The translations under genes and the position numbers were made by a program. DNA of 64,000 nt from assembly GCA_047967505.1 (NCBI GenBank), contig CM106538.1; one strand, written 5' to 3'. The stretch's first letter is position 1; every line of letters starts with the position of its first letter. This document shows, in pieces, positions 45,829-57,501 of the stretch. The DNA is from Dipteris shenzhenensis (Eukaryota; Polypodiophyta; Polypodiopsida; Gleicheniales). The notes beneath the pieces were generated by a model. It was not told the origin of the DNA. It did no database searches and saw only the letters and a program-made list of their open reading frames with translations.

Positions 45829-46320
45829 CTATGCCATTGATAGTTGGTCTTTACAAAGTGGACAAATAGTTCTAGTCGGAAAGTAATCTACTAGACAATA
45901 AATGTGAAATTTGTGACTGCAAGGTTGAGCATAATAGCCAGTTGAGTTATCAAACAAACACTGGCATATTGGGCACAAACAATTCTCTAGGCTATCAGAG
46001 GGAAGGGGTTGCATGGCATATGGTTGAGAAGATGGATGCCGACAAACAACAACTAATCGTGCCTCCATGCTCGCATCTCCGATTAGTGCTACACGTGCAT
46101 TGTGGGCTTCTTGTTGTAGCTATGTGTTGAGATCCTCTAGGCTCTTTAGATGGGCACATAGAGCTATAATCTCATTCTGTACCTTTGGCTCAGTTTGCGG
46201 TCTTTTGGTTTCTAGGTGTTGGACTTGCTCAAACCGGGCTTCATTCTCTTCACAGAGTTGTGCCACTTGTTGCTCTAGTGGTCTATGTGCACCCTCCAAT
46301 GCCTTGGAAAATTGTGACTA
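45829..46320 (-). pseudogene. Coiled-coil plus RING-H2 gene fragment
   Basis: The C-terminal 79 codons (46068-45829) contain a complete RING-H2: C-P-I-C, then 14 residues, C-x-H-x2-H-x2-C, ten residues, and C-P-L-C. RING-H2 proteins are usually ubiquitin ligases. In the same frame upstream (46320-46069) is a Glu/Gln/Leu-rich helical stretch broken by one TAG, likely from CAG. It lies between transposon genes on the same strand as the kinase-like gene and may be cargo or an accessory gene of the same element. Confidence 0.55.
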
Positions 46321-47429
46321 GGTGATCGTCACTTTAGTACGAGGGTATGCTTGTCCTTATAAGATGAGAAGTGCACTTGGATCTATCGTTTATAAAATGC
46401 ACGTACAAGAGCTTTGCAAAGTACATTGCCACTTCATTATGGTGTGGCACCTTCCCATATACCTCGATATATATTTGCTTGGCATTTTGCCAAATCCATT
46501 GGTCTCGGCAATTCGTTATCTTCCATCTCCGATGCTGTGGTCAAAAGCTTGGGTTGGGGTGCTTCCACCTCCCTTTGTTGTTCTTCTACGTCTCCTCACT
46601 TGGCTGCCTGAGGCTTCCTCTTCATCGGCCTCTAAGGGCTAGTTTGCCAAAAGCTCTTGTTTCGAGACAAACTTGTTCACTTCTTTCCATTGCATGCTTG
46701 CAAAACCAACACCCATGGTGTTGCTTGCTAGTTTGTATGTGATAATTATTGACAAAAGACCTAAGAAATGATCCATCTAATATTAGAAGCATGCAAAAAT
46801 TGAAATATTAAACATACATACCTTCAGGTTGAGCGTACATGGATGTACGTAGAATAGTGTCTGGCACATGCTCAGGCGCTACATTGGCAACCTTGTGTAG
46901 CCACTTGAAATGCAAGCATTGATGCTTGGGAGTCAGCATGTTGAGCCTCCTCTTGCATCAATGGACACTTGCCTGCTCTTCTAGAGCCTTCCTCCTCCTT
47001 GGGTGCCAAGGAGGAGTATCCTCTCCTTGTGACAGTCTCACAAGAAAGTATTGCTTGTTGTAGAGAGCGAAGTGCAGATGAATGCTTGGTGTGAGATAGT
47101 ATGCAAAGTCCTCGCAAAGTCTACATGCACCAAATTCAACATTTGTGAGGTAGCAATGTGTGACATAGGATGCAAGATGCAAATGTCACATGCAATCAAA
47201 TGCTTGATGCAAGATGAAGATGTTATATATCCCATGCAAGATGCAAACTGTTACATATGCTATGCAAAATAAGTTATAACAAGATTACTTTAATTTAACA
47301 AAATGCACATGTTACAATCTTTATTTACGTCGAATTGTACAAATTAAATTTTATTTTTGAACAAGAATTTCATTACAATAAGTTAGACACATAGAGGCCC
47401 AAAAATATTATAAGACAAAAAATGTGGCT
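46321..47429 (-). other. Decayed coding region between RING and kinase genes
   Basis: A minus-strand frame near 46515-46330 reads W-Q-N-A-K-Q-I-Y-I-E-V-Y-G-K-V-P and A-M-Y-F-A-K-L-L-Y, which looks like real coding but belongs to no family I can name. The rest has no clear feature. 47090-47270 has repeated ATGCAAGATGCAAA phrases. Confidence 0.35.
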
Positions 47430-48479
47430 TACGTTGCAAGCCTAAGGGTGAGGCTAATATCTTCCATAGGCCTCATAGCCAATTCTCCCTCACATTCTAC
47501 TCTTTTTAAGATATCATTGGTCTCTCCAGGTGGCTTTCTCTAATTGGCAATGCGATGCATCATTTGTTCTTTTGCATGACGCTTAATTGCATTAATGACA
47601 TGAGAAGGAGGCATTTTCCAATCATCCTCAAGATATCCCCAAGCATCTTCAAAAAATTGAATCATCTCAACAATGATCCATCCCAATGCATACATATCTG
47701 CATGGCATGTATATATGCCTTAATGCTACTTCTTGTAGCTTAGGTGCAAGCCATTTTTCTCACCCATGGAGTCTTCGGACCTCTTTCCTGCAAACTCGCT
47801 CAGCAAAGTCGGCATCTATCTCCAAAGACTACTTCTTCAGATGCTTGAATGCCTTTCGACTCTCCGAGAAGTCCATGGCCATCCCCTAGTCTACGATGCC
47901 TACTCAACATCTAGACTTTTCAACAAAATCCAATAAGATATTTCCCAGGTGTAGGTCTGTGTGCATCCACCTTCCAGCATGCAACCTTGCTAAACCATCC
48001 AGAAGTGCATGGATGATATGGAGGAGATTCTTACAAATGACATTGATTTGGACAATATCTTCCTTCTCCAATGTAGGTTGGACTCTCTCGGTTGCTATGG
48101 CCATTAGATCCGCTCCTCCACTTAAAACATGGTGGAAGTAGCATGTGAACTTGCCATGGTCCATTGGCAGAATTTGAAGGAACCGCAACAAGCTACCGCC
48201 ATTAAAGTATGGTGTGATGGTCTATAGAGGCTCTTCTTGGGTTACTGCGATCACATGTATAAGGACTGGGTGTAAAATCAGCAAGAGTTGTTCTCTCCTT
48301 GCTTCTTGTGTACACGTGCCAATATTGCCCTTGTACTTCTTTTCAGCATATTCCATGTGATATGGCAACCTTCTAGCTCCTACCAACTGTACTTTAAATA
48401 CAATGCCATGGGTGCCTGAGTTGATTTTCTTACCAACTTGTATCTCCCGAGTATCTCCCTCTCTGTGACATATGCCAAG
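47430..48479 (-). pseudogene. Protein-kinase-like gene with several stops
   Basis: Minus-strand frame from 48479: a glycine loop I-N-S-G-T-H-G-I-V-F-K-V (about 48425-48390), Y-F-N-G-G-S-L-L-R-F-L (about 48215-48180), a long middle helix part, the catalytic loop H-T-D-L-H-L-G-N-I-L-L-D (about 47968-47930, for the family H-R-D-L-K-x-x-N), a metal-binding loop V-D-stop-G-M-A (for D-F-G or D-W-G), and after a shift A-D-M-Y-A-L-G...E-M. At least five stops occur, several at sites where Trp or Gln is expected. It would be a Ser/Thr-type kinase, now dead. It sits on the same strand as the 49068-48625 and RING fragments inside a transposon-rich block. Confidence 0.55.
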
Positions 48480-48624
48480 TGTAACACTTTGACTATGTTA
48501 GTAGCAGGTGTTGTTCTCTTTAAACCTCATCACCTCTCAATGGTTGAGAGGGTGTAGAGGCTAGTTGCTCTTCACTTAGGGCCAGGGACGTAGCTCGCCC
48601 AGAAGGTGCTGCAGCCTTCTTGTC

Positions 48625-49068
48625 CTAGATCTTAGCCACTATCATAGGGCGATCTGATGCAAGGACCTTAATCTTGTGCTTGGCCCATACACCCACCCAT
48701 TGTGTTAACTTGAAGACATCAAAATCTTGTGCAAGAGTAGGTTGTACATTGCATGCTTCATTGAAGCGGGTCTCTGTATTCGCAATAAAGTTGTCAACAA
48801 ACCAAAGCATGGCATCTGTCTCCCATTGGATGTGGCTAGTAAGGTCACCATAACCTTTAGACTGCAAACTGCTCTTAGCATTACCAAGAATCCTCCTCTT
48901 CATAGTGTTGACTCCCTTTAGACTAGACATGGTTGATTCCATTTCACTCTCCTCCATGTTGCACACCCTAACAAAAAAGGCATCCCGAATGCTTCTCATC
49001 ACTCTCTTGTGCTTGCCCGTACTTAGCTCTTTCCCTACTTTTTGATTAGTGCTGGTAGTTGAGGCCAT
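48625..49068 (-). CDS. 147-codon open frame, possible N-terminal part of the kinase-like gene
   Basis: An intact open frame starts with a Ser/Thr-rich segment, then a basic helix (K-H-K-R-V-M-R-S-I-R-D) and a part with E-T-D-A-M-L-W-F-V-D-N-F and W-V-G-V-W-A-K-H-K-I-K-V-L. It ends 146 bases before the kinase-like frame begins, one frame apart, so an intron or a shift could join them. No family recognised. Confidence 0.4.
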   Translation of the reverse strand: MASTTSTNQKVGKELSTGKHKRVMRSIRDAFFVRVCNMEESEMESTMSSLKGVNTMKRRILGNAKSSLQSKGYGDLTSHIQWETDAMLWFVDNFIANTETRFNEACNVQPTLAQDFDVFKLTQWVGVWAKHKIKVLASDRPMIVAKI

Positions 49069-49554
49069 GCTTCTCCAATGCTTGCGAGCAGATCTTACTG
49101 TGTGTGTGGAAAGCTTTATCGCTTGACACTAACAAAGAGCTACATTGGCCACACAATAGTGAACAAGCAGGCATCTAACAATAACTAACACCCTATGCAT
49201 TCTTTATTTTTTTAATTACATGAAATGCAAATGAATTATCATGCATTGATGTAAAAGTTTGAAGACTTCCTAAAAGCTAATAACTTTCAATGCACAAATG
49301 ATTCTTTCAATGCATGCATGCAACAAATGACTCTTCCTCGATTCTTTCAACGCATGCATGCAACAAATGCTAAGTAAATTATTAAAAAATTTGACAAAAC
49401 AATCACCCCTTTATGTGGAGATCTGAGCTAACTTGGATCTAGGTTATTGCTCCAATTAGCCCCCTCTCCTATTCAAGAAGTGGGACCAGGAACTACTTCT
49501 TGGACTAGGCCCCTCTAAGACTTGGAGAGAGGAGGAGCCCGAGATTGTTGGCAT
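49069..49554. other. AT-rich spacer
   Basis: Contains two repeats of a phrase built on AATGCATGCATGCAACAAATG (49308-49330 and 49348-49370). No gene seen. Confidence 0.5.
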
Positions 49555-49795
49555 ATATCTTGGGCCGATAGTATTACTAGTGGTAATTTGTGTAATACCA
49601 CCACTAATAGTAGTACTAACGACAGTAGTATGTCAATTACCACCGATAGCAACACGATTCTTGGCGGGAATACTGCCACTAGCGGTGGTAATAATATGAC
49701 CAACGGTATTATATGCATACTACTACTAGTAGTATTGTGTTAAACTATCGGCGGTAATATACTACCACCGGTATATATCCGGTTTCCAAGTCACG
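49555..49795. repeat. Array of TACCACCGATA-like motifs, right
   Basis: About twelve variants of AATACCACCGATA, TATTACTAGTGGTAAT and similar, in both orientations, many self-complementary. Same motif class as 36583-36735. Confidence 0.55.
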
Positions 49796-50989
49796 GCCAT
49801 TTGATAGCGCAAAGACGTGATTGTGCTCGTGATTGCATGAAATTGGTCATCACGATAGGTAATTATAAGAAAATTCACGTGATTACATGAATATGCAATC
49901 CCAATCTCAGAGTCATGTATATCCTCCTCTAAGTGTCTCTAATGTTGACTGATTTGTTGCTATCTGCACCTCAAGTGGGGTTCTCTCAAAGGATTTTTGA
50001 GGAAGCAAGGAAATCAAACTTGGTTGTACTGATAGAATTTGTGCTTTTAAAACATTGAGGATTGCACTAAATTTCTCATTGCTCATCCTCTTGATATTTT
50101 CTTCCTCCATTTTCTAATGCAAAATTACACAAGCAACCTTGGTAATGCCCTTTTTTTTCCATGCCTTCAAATTATGAACCTCAAAGGAAAAAGCCAAAAC
50201 AATCATTCGACTCGATGGCTGATATAAAAAGGGACATGTTCTCTCAATCGAATTAGTGGAAAAAATTTACCCAATTTGGTTAGGTGTAGATCAAAGTTAC
50301 GGACATAAGGATAATAAAATTGAAGTCAAGAAGGTTTTCATATAGTACTAGGCACCTACTTGCAAAAAGACACAATGCACAAATTGAGGAAGTATATGAA
50401 AATTGCTGAAACAAGAATTGGATGAGCAAAAAAAGTGATCCTCCATGCTAGGAATGTGTTGATCCTAGTATATAGTCATGGGTTTCGAAATCTAAGAAGT
50501 GTTCTTGAAGAGCAACAACAAGGTGAAGATGCCATACATTGCATGCAAGCAAGCTTTATTTAATTTGTCCTCATAGAATGGATTTTGATTGAGATGCTAG
50601 CTCCACAATGAGTGAAGGTATTTGAAAAGTATGTGTTAGATCACACGGGTCATTTAATTAAATGCTCAAAAGTATTTTAGAAGGTATGCCACTTATCTTT
50701 TTTCTTTATCTTTTTCACAGACCATTCCTTCATTCATGGTTGCTAGTTTTGCACACTTGGCCAAATATCACAATTACTCTTAGACTATAAAATCCTCCAT
50801 CTTGTGAAAGGGTATGCAAAATTTAAAATCACGTTCTTACATGGCACCTAATGGCCCCTCAAGCTTTAAACAATCATAAGTCTGTTTAATCATTAAATAT
50901 GCTTGCAAAAGTACTCAATTAATGTTGAAAGCAGATTACTAGAAAAAACAAAAGAGAGGGAGATTAATCATTAGTTCTTGCAATTGAGC

Positions 50990-50990
<1 letters not shown>
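49796..50990. other. AT-rich spacer without recognised gene
   Basis: Only short open frames. No element ends identified. Confidence 0.5.

Positions 50991-51029
<39 letters not shown>
50991..51029 (+). repeat. (GA)n at the 3' end of copy F
   Basis: GA tract; in the minus orientation it is the TC tail following the stem-loop of copy F. Confidence 0.9.
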
Positions 51030-51035
<6 letters not shown>

Positions 51036-51052
51036 GATATGATTGTATTAAT

Positions 51053-51086
51053 GTCCTCGTGAGACTTTTCAGGATCTATGGGACAG
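51053..51086 (-). other. 3' stem-loop of copy F
   Basis: Outer GTCC/GGAC pairing and inner AGA(T)C/GTCT, followed by ATTAATA, as in copies C and E. Confidence 0.5.
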
Positions 51087-51158
51087 TGATCACTATCAAC
51101 AAGTAGTGATTATTTACATCCATTGACAGAAAATAGCATCAATAAAAGCATAAATGTG

Positions 51159-51437
51159 CTATGGAGTGAGTACTTGTTGTGCTAGCCTGTGTGCTAGACC
51201 AAGTACTTTGTTGCGATATTCTAAAATTTCCTTTATGTAGTTGCCTAGCTCTTTGGCTGGCCACTCCAGTAGGGATTTTAGGTTGCTTCTATTGCCCCCA
51301 TAACATTCTCTGATTTGCGCATATGCTCGACATGTTAGGAGTACATGCTGCTCATTTTCTACTTCTCCTGTGGGGCAGATTTTACATAGTCTTTCCTCTC
51401 TTGGTACCCTGGGTCTTGCCCATCTTCCCCTCTCCAC
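51159..51437 (-). pseudogene. ORF2 C-terminal fragment of copy F
   Basis: 92 codons without a break. C-K-I-C-P-T-G-E-V-E-N-E-Q-H-V-L-L-T-C matches the Cys/His cluster of element E (C-P-C-C-T-M-G-E-V-E-T-E-E-H), followed by Y-x-x-I-R and a basic helix with I-K-E-I-L-E-Y-R. The rest of the protein is missing through 5' truncation. Confidence 0.75.
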
Positions 51438-51517
51438 CTCGAGATCATGTGACCTGGTTCTAATTTTATAGATTAAATGCCTTTCAAATATTGATATGTC
51501 TTCCTTGAGGTGTTTCT

Positions 51518-51520
<3 letters not shown>

Positions 51521-51558
<38 letters not shown>
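51521..51558 (+). repeat. (GA)n at the 5' border of copy F
   Basis: GA tract directly against the truncated 5' end of copy F. Confidence 0.9.
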
Positions 51559-51560
<2 letters not shown>

Positions 51561-52047
51561 TTGAAAAACATAAAAGGCAAAATTGGCTATTCTTAGATAA
51601 TAATTCAGCAATAGTTTGATCTGCTAAAGTCACCCATAAACTAATTTATGGATTAACAATGTTAAAAAAAAAAGGGCCTGAGCATACACTAGATAAGGGT
51701 AGCCCACTAAGAATGCAACTCTCACACATGCTAATTGGTGTTGCTAGTTGTGTTGGTGGGGTAATAGTAGGGACTTCTTATTGTTCCCATGCTCAATCTT
51801 GAATCTTATCCCAAAATTCTAGTACTATGTCAATATCGGTCCGGGTTGAAGGCCAATCTAACGAGCATTGTGGTGCCCAAAGGTTTTGATAGCATGTAGC
51901 TCTCTTGTCATCATTAACCACCATGACAAGTTGCTGACATCTCAGTGCTTGAGTGCAACTTCCTAGCATTCTCAAACTAGCGCCTACAGTTTTTATGCTC
52001 AACCCTAGTGGAGCTATAAGCGATCATGTGGGGAATCGCTCTAAGAG

Positions 52048-52081
<34 letters not shown>

Positions 52082-52140
52082 CTCTCCCTCAACTAGTAGA
52101 GACATAGAGAAAAGAATAAAAATTCACTTATATGAGACCT
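51559..52140. other. Spacer with an unassigned open frame and a TC tract
   Basis: A minus-strand frame 52002-51793 (69 codons, with L-G-S-C-T-Q-A-L-R-C-Q and L-E-F-W-D-K-I) may be decayed transposon coding; not assigned. 52049-52088 is a slightly imperfect TC tract without the E-family stem-loop. Confidence 0.35.
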
Positions 52141-55100
52141 CTAATGAAAATCCATGAAAATGTGCATATTTTACTGCGTTTAGATGACGTGGGAGGCGAG
52201 CCAGGGGCGTGAAAGGCGGACACGGTGAGACGTGTCCAGCTGTGCGGCATAGATCCACTCCATCCTCCAAACGTGTTTCGGTGTCGACCAGGCTCCACGT
52301 GGCGGAGCGATCCCCACGGGGCAGTCGGCACGGACGGGTCACGGGAGAGTGCGGCCCTTTCGGTTCGTTCCACAAATCCAGCACGATCTTTCAGGCTGTC
52401 GTCCCAGATTGTCAATTTATTCGAATCTTCGTTACTTTGTTAGAGAGCGGAGTATCCTTTTTGCGACTCACCTCCTCACCTCTAGTATTATATATACGCT
52501 AGTATTATTATATATACGATAGGATCCAACTTCTAAATCTTATTACAGTATGATCTAAAGATCCATCGTCACATCACCCGGCCAGAGATATCACCCATGA
52601 AGCCAGTTAGTGACGGTTAAATTCCTACTACGGTTTCACGTGAAAAACCAACTGAGGGATAACCTGCACGTCCAGTAGTCCAGTGCTCCTGGGATCATGA
52701 AAGCGAAGCACTGAGCGGCGAAGTGTTTCTTGTTTACTTATATTTTGGAGGCGTATCACCAATAATTAATGTCGCGAACAAGAGACGCCAACGCACCTGC
52801 ACCTCGAAGTCGAACTCATTGAGAAATGAAGGCTACACGTGATTTGACGAAGGAAAAGCTGCACGACCAATCTACGGAAGGCCAGAAAATATGAACCCAA
52901 TTGATCTTGTAGTACGTTACATCTAAGCACGTCCGGAGGACCGAACACTCAACCACAGCGAAGCGACCTTCCCATTCGTTAAACTCCGGGCTAATATTAT
53001 GGATAATGGAAGAATTCAATCTGATGTCCGTTGAATCAATTTGCAACGGACGGTTTGATGTCTGTCCGTTGAATTAATTTGCGTAAAACCTTCTTTCTGA
53101 CTCGTGAGGTTCTCGCTGGCAACATAAATTATCGGATGTTGTTCTCCAGGCTGAGTTGACTTTAGGCATTTTATGTCAAGATAGACTGCAATAGCCACAC
53201 GCCAGGCTCCAGCGCCTGAAATCTGGATGTCCCTTTTTACGTCCTTTAGAAGCTGCGCGGCCACGGTGATTGGTTTTGCGTCGTCTCGAAGGTGTGCAGA
53301 TATGGTGATTGGTCTGTTATCACATACCCAGGGCAAGTCGCGGCGATCTTGTACCTCTTTTCAAAATACGTGAAAAATCGAAATACGCTACATATACGTC
53401 GTCATCATTTCTATGGGAGCTTCGAAGTTCGCATTTTCATCCTTGATTTCATGAACGATCTACAACCGCTTGAAGTTATAAGACATGGTTCTATTCTTCT
53501 TAGTTAGGTAATGATACGTACACAAATCTTTTGTTCTTTTCAAATCAGGTTTCTATATGAGTAAAAGAAAGTTACGATGTAGAATTTCAAGGAAATAGAA
53601 TTAGGTATTTCAAGATGTAAGGGGAGGTTTTAATGTATGTAATGCTTTAAGGAAAATGTCCATAAAACAATACACCTTGTGATGTAAAGGAATTAATGCC
53701 ATTTCTCATGTAATTGTCTTCTCATGTGACTTTTCTTCTATTGATGTGACAATTTTCCCACTTTGGAGCATTTGATTTTTGGAATATGGAAAGCTAAATT
53801 CTATTGGTGGTAATTGTATTGCATGGAAAGTTCAATCATTTGTGAAAAGTAATGTGAGTTTGAAATGTTGCATTGTAAGTTGTAAAATGGATTGAGAATT
53901 AATTATTGGGGTATAAGGATTATGAAATACTCCATTGCTAGATTAAGGATTAAGGAATTATTATTTAGCACCAAATGTGAATTGCATTTTGAAGTGCAAG
54001 CACTATATTGCTTGTGGAGCTTGCTCCATTACTAAGACAATGAATAATGAGGTTAAATTGGGAAATTATAAGCAATCTATCTATCATGCTTGTTGAGAGT
54101 TTGCTATAGGTTTGCTCAGAGTGATTGAGGAGATCTAAGGGGGCTTACAATGACTAAATGAATATTAGGAGGGGACTTCCATTTATATTGGTCATAGCCT
54201 CTCATCTTTTTCAATGGAGCTCATTGTCACACCAACATGGCCCCATACTCTTAAATCTTTAATGCATAAACCAATCGTGGTTAAGAAAGTAGTTTATTTT
54301 TGTCAATTTTCTCTTGTTGCTTGTCTTTTTCTCCAAAACTAAATGTTTTTTATATTTTACGCCTTCTAAAGGCTAGCAAGTTTTATAAAACTCTCAGGCT
54401 CTAAGCCCTCATGGTCTATTCAACGATTTGTGCCATTAAATATTTACGATGTATTAAGTATCACAAATGTGCCATGTCCTCGACTATGGCATCCAGTCTC
54501 GTTTGTGGAGGCAATCTTAGGTCCTTAAAATGAAGGCTCTAACATAAGTTATTTGATATAAGTACCAAAGAGATAACAAGAAAAAGTTACCAAAATTGCA
54601 TATTGTATAGTGAAATAGACACCTTGTAAAATAAACCAACTACCAACTCTCGTCTATCGTTACCACTAATTAACCAAAGTAATGATCATGGGGTAAACAT
54701 TCAAGGTGGTATCCACGTTGTAAGTTCTAAACATTTCTAGAAAAGTTTCAAGGGTCTATATTATTCCAAAAGTAGCAAAATCCAAAGTTAAAGTAGCACT
54801 TGCCTACATGGCTTCCAATCAAATGAGCTAGAGCATTTGGGCCTATTGAAGGTCTTAATGGGTTTGTAATTGAGGAACAACCAAAGCATTTATTGTGGCC
54901 AATAAAAGCTATTCCTAAGTCCACCTTTTTTGCACTTGAGCCATAAAAACAAAGTAATTGTTGTGAGCATAGGATAATTAATCCATAGTGGTAATGGAAA
55001 ATAAGAGTGGTGTAAGGTTAGCGGTAAGGGCACCTTTGCCAAATTGGAGCCAAATTGATTGAGGCAATAGGTATATAAAATTACCCAATCACAAGGCTAT

Positions 55101-56012
55101 TTTGACAAATAGCAAAGGAGCCATTCTGAGTGATATTTAGAAATGGCACCATTGTCCTATATTATGGAAGCATATATGCTTTTTGCTAATCAAGAACAGT
55201 TCTATCCCTTCTAAGCTCTAATTGAGATTATAGTTAGGAGTAGTTCTATCCCTTTGAAAGAGAATAGTCATTACTAGAGTGGGTGTTAAGGACATTCTTT
55301 AGAATATTGTCCAATGCATGAGCCAATGCAATGTGCTCTTCTTGCATTCGACCTAGGAGCTTGAACTCGATCATCATTGCCATTGCCTTGCCCATCAACT
55401 TATAGAGGGGGCCCAATCCTTAATGTTATTGGATTAGCTTGGATAAGCTAAAGCTCACATGAACGAAGAGTAACATGTGTTGCTCATAAAGAGGGGGCAC
55501 AGATCCCTTGTTATTGGACTATGTTAAGGTCTTTAGCAAGACCTCCTTTAATTATTTCCAATTACATAACCCTATGCAATGCAATTTTGCCTTAGAGTCA
55601 TACTTAGAGTCATATTGCATACTAAATGCTCAAGTTTCCATTTTTGGAATAGTCTATGAAGCCTTGGTAGCCTCTTCCAAGATTGGTTTATTACCCATAA
55701 GTTTGGTAAGAAGTTGAGTCCCTTGTCCCCAGTCTTGATCTACCGAGGGAGCATTCTTGTGCGTTTCATGAAGATGTGGCAAGAGGAGCATTAACTTTGA
55801 TTGGAATTCATTATGATCTTCTCATTGTCATCCTTTACCCTTTTGGTTGGGTTTTCTTATATGGCAAGCACAACCTAAAAATTGATTAGAATATTAAAAA
55901 TTTATGGTCTCTACCCTCTTAGCTTTATGTCCTTCAATAAGAATTCAAGGTATTGTCTTCGTCTCACTATAAGGCATAGGTCCTTTTCTGACAAAAATAC
56001 TGATCTTTTTTA
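52141..56012. other. Gene-poor spacer
   Basis: 52150-53350 is richer in G+C and looks like single-copy DNA, but no exon model could be supported. 53500-56012 is AT-rich with no coding. A weak direct repeat links 55405-55460 and 55482-55535 (AGAGGGGGC...TTATTGGA(T/C)TA). Confidence 0.5.
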
Positions 56013-56044
56013 CACTAAAAAGTTTTTTTTTGACGGGCACAAAG

Positions 56045-56145
56045 GTCGTTATTTATGTCGCGATAAGCGTCGGAAAAGAACGGTCGCTATATAAGTGTCA
56101 CTATATAGCAACACGGGTAAATGTCACTATATAGCGACGATTAAC
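56045..56145. repeat. TATATAGCGA palindrome array, left
   Basis: Four to five variants of GTCGCTATATAGCGACG, each its own reverse complement. Confidence 0.75.
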
Positions 56146-56734
56146 AAAAGCTAAAAAAAACATTAATGGGGCTAAACAGGGCCACAGCAAGCCCTGTTTT
56201 GCCCCACTAATGTTTTTTATTTAGTAATTATAAAAGAATGTTTTTTATTACAAAATTTTCCTTGTGGAAAAGATGATATAAAATTGCTCAAATGAACCGA
56301 GTGACATAAGCATATACATGTTGAAGATATACAATATTGTTTGTTATAAAATTACCCTTTCGAAAAGGGTGATGCAAAATCGCTCAAACGAGCCGATATA
56401 CAAAAGCATATATATGGCGAAGTATATGCAAACTACTACTACTACTACTATTGCTCATCCGAATCATCGTCATCATCCTCGTGCTCATCTTGTTAGCCTG
56501 ATCCTTGGCCCTCGTGAGCTGCGTCTAATCCCTAGCCCTCGTGAGCTGTGCCTGATCCCTGGCCCTCGTCGAAGTCATGTAAGCCTAATCCCTTATCATC
56601 ACTGCTCACCTCTGCTGATGGGACGTTCGAGCTTTGATTCTAAGCATGAAACCATATTAATTGGAAATTAGATTAGAACTTAAAGAATAAAACAGTTTAA
56701 AAAGTGAGATTACAAGTAGGAGTAAACTCATACC

Positions 56735-57501
56735 ATGCGAGCAGCCACCTCAGCCCAATCGACCGTTGCTCCCAATGCCTCCTGTTCAATAAACCACGGC
56801 TTTGTTCCTACGCGAAATGCCCATCTCGTCTCTACGTCTATAGAAAGGCGACCCATCATAGCTTGTTGTGGGTCCAATTTACGAGAGTTAGATAAAGTGC
56901 ATGCAATATGTAATAAAACAAATAGAACAATACATTAAATGAGAAGAAGTAGACTTACCACGGTTGCCTTGAATGCCAACCGTCCGCTTGCACCAAAGTG
57001 CGAAGTACCTACGGAGTCCAGCCGTCTCCTCGCAGCCCTCCTCTGACCCTCGAACATTTCGGGATGGTCCCTGTTCTGCTTCTTGAAAAACTTCCAATCA
57101 GATTTGTCTGCCTAGCTGGGTTTAGCCTTTCCCTTTGCGATGGAAGTACACAAGGTTGACCTACGATGCTTCAAGGCCAAACCCACGCATGTAATTCTCA
57201 TTGAACTCCCAATTTGGGGGGTTAGGGTATTTTCTTTTCAATTCATCGATGACTGCCTGCTTCTTTTAGTCATCTTGGTATCACCAGTCAGTAGCTATGC
57301 CGCTCCTGAAGTGGTGAGCCTCATGGTGGCCATCATTGCTACGTCCTTTTTATCTTCTATTATCTCTCCAGCAGTTATGATTTGATAGGACAGGTCGTCG
57401 ACCAGGTAAGGAGGACTCATGGTAGTGGTAGAGTCAGAGCGAGTGGTGTTTGTGCGAGCGCTTCCAGGGTGAGGAGTAGCAGTGGAAGTAGGAGAGGGCA
57501 A
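56735..57501 (-). pseudogene. CACTA accessory (Transposase_24-like) gene, partial
   Basis: Minus strand: a Ser/Thr/Pro-rich part (57501-57295), a decayed part to about 57115, then W-K-F-F-K-K-Q-N-R-D-H...R-R-A-A-R-R-R-L and H-F-G-A-S-G-R-L-A-F-K (57112-56960), ending at a consensus donor GTG|GTAAGT. A further exon reads R-W-A-F-R-V-G-T-K-P-W-F (56885-56735) and ends at ATG|GTATGAG. The basic helix plus G-S/A-G motif resembles the DNA-binding accessory proteins of En/Spm-type elements. It runs toward the left end, opposite to the transposase. Confidence 0.45.

Larger units (their letters stand above)
51030..51519 (-). mobile_element. Copy F: 5'-truncated LINE of the E family, between two (GA)n tracts
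   Basis: On the minus strand it starts at the (TC)n of 51558-51521, codes for the ORF2 C-terminus (51437-51159), and ends with GTCCCATAG, a short hairpin AGA(T)C/GTCT, GGACATTAATA, a few ATATC units and (TC)n. It shares the end structure of C, D and E. Confidence 0.7.

Noticed and set aside
52209-52502. Possible gene in the G+C-richer stretch 52.1-53.4 kb
   Set aside because: Short frames on both strands, no motif, no splice pattern I can defend.
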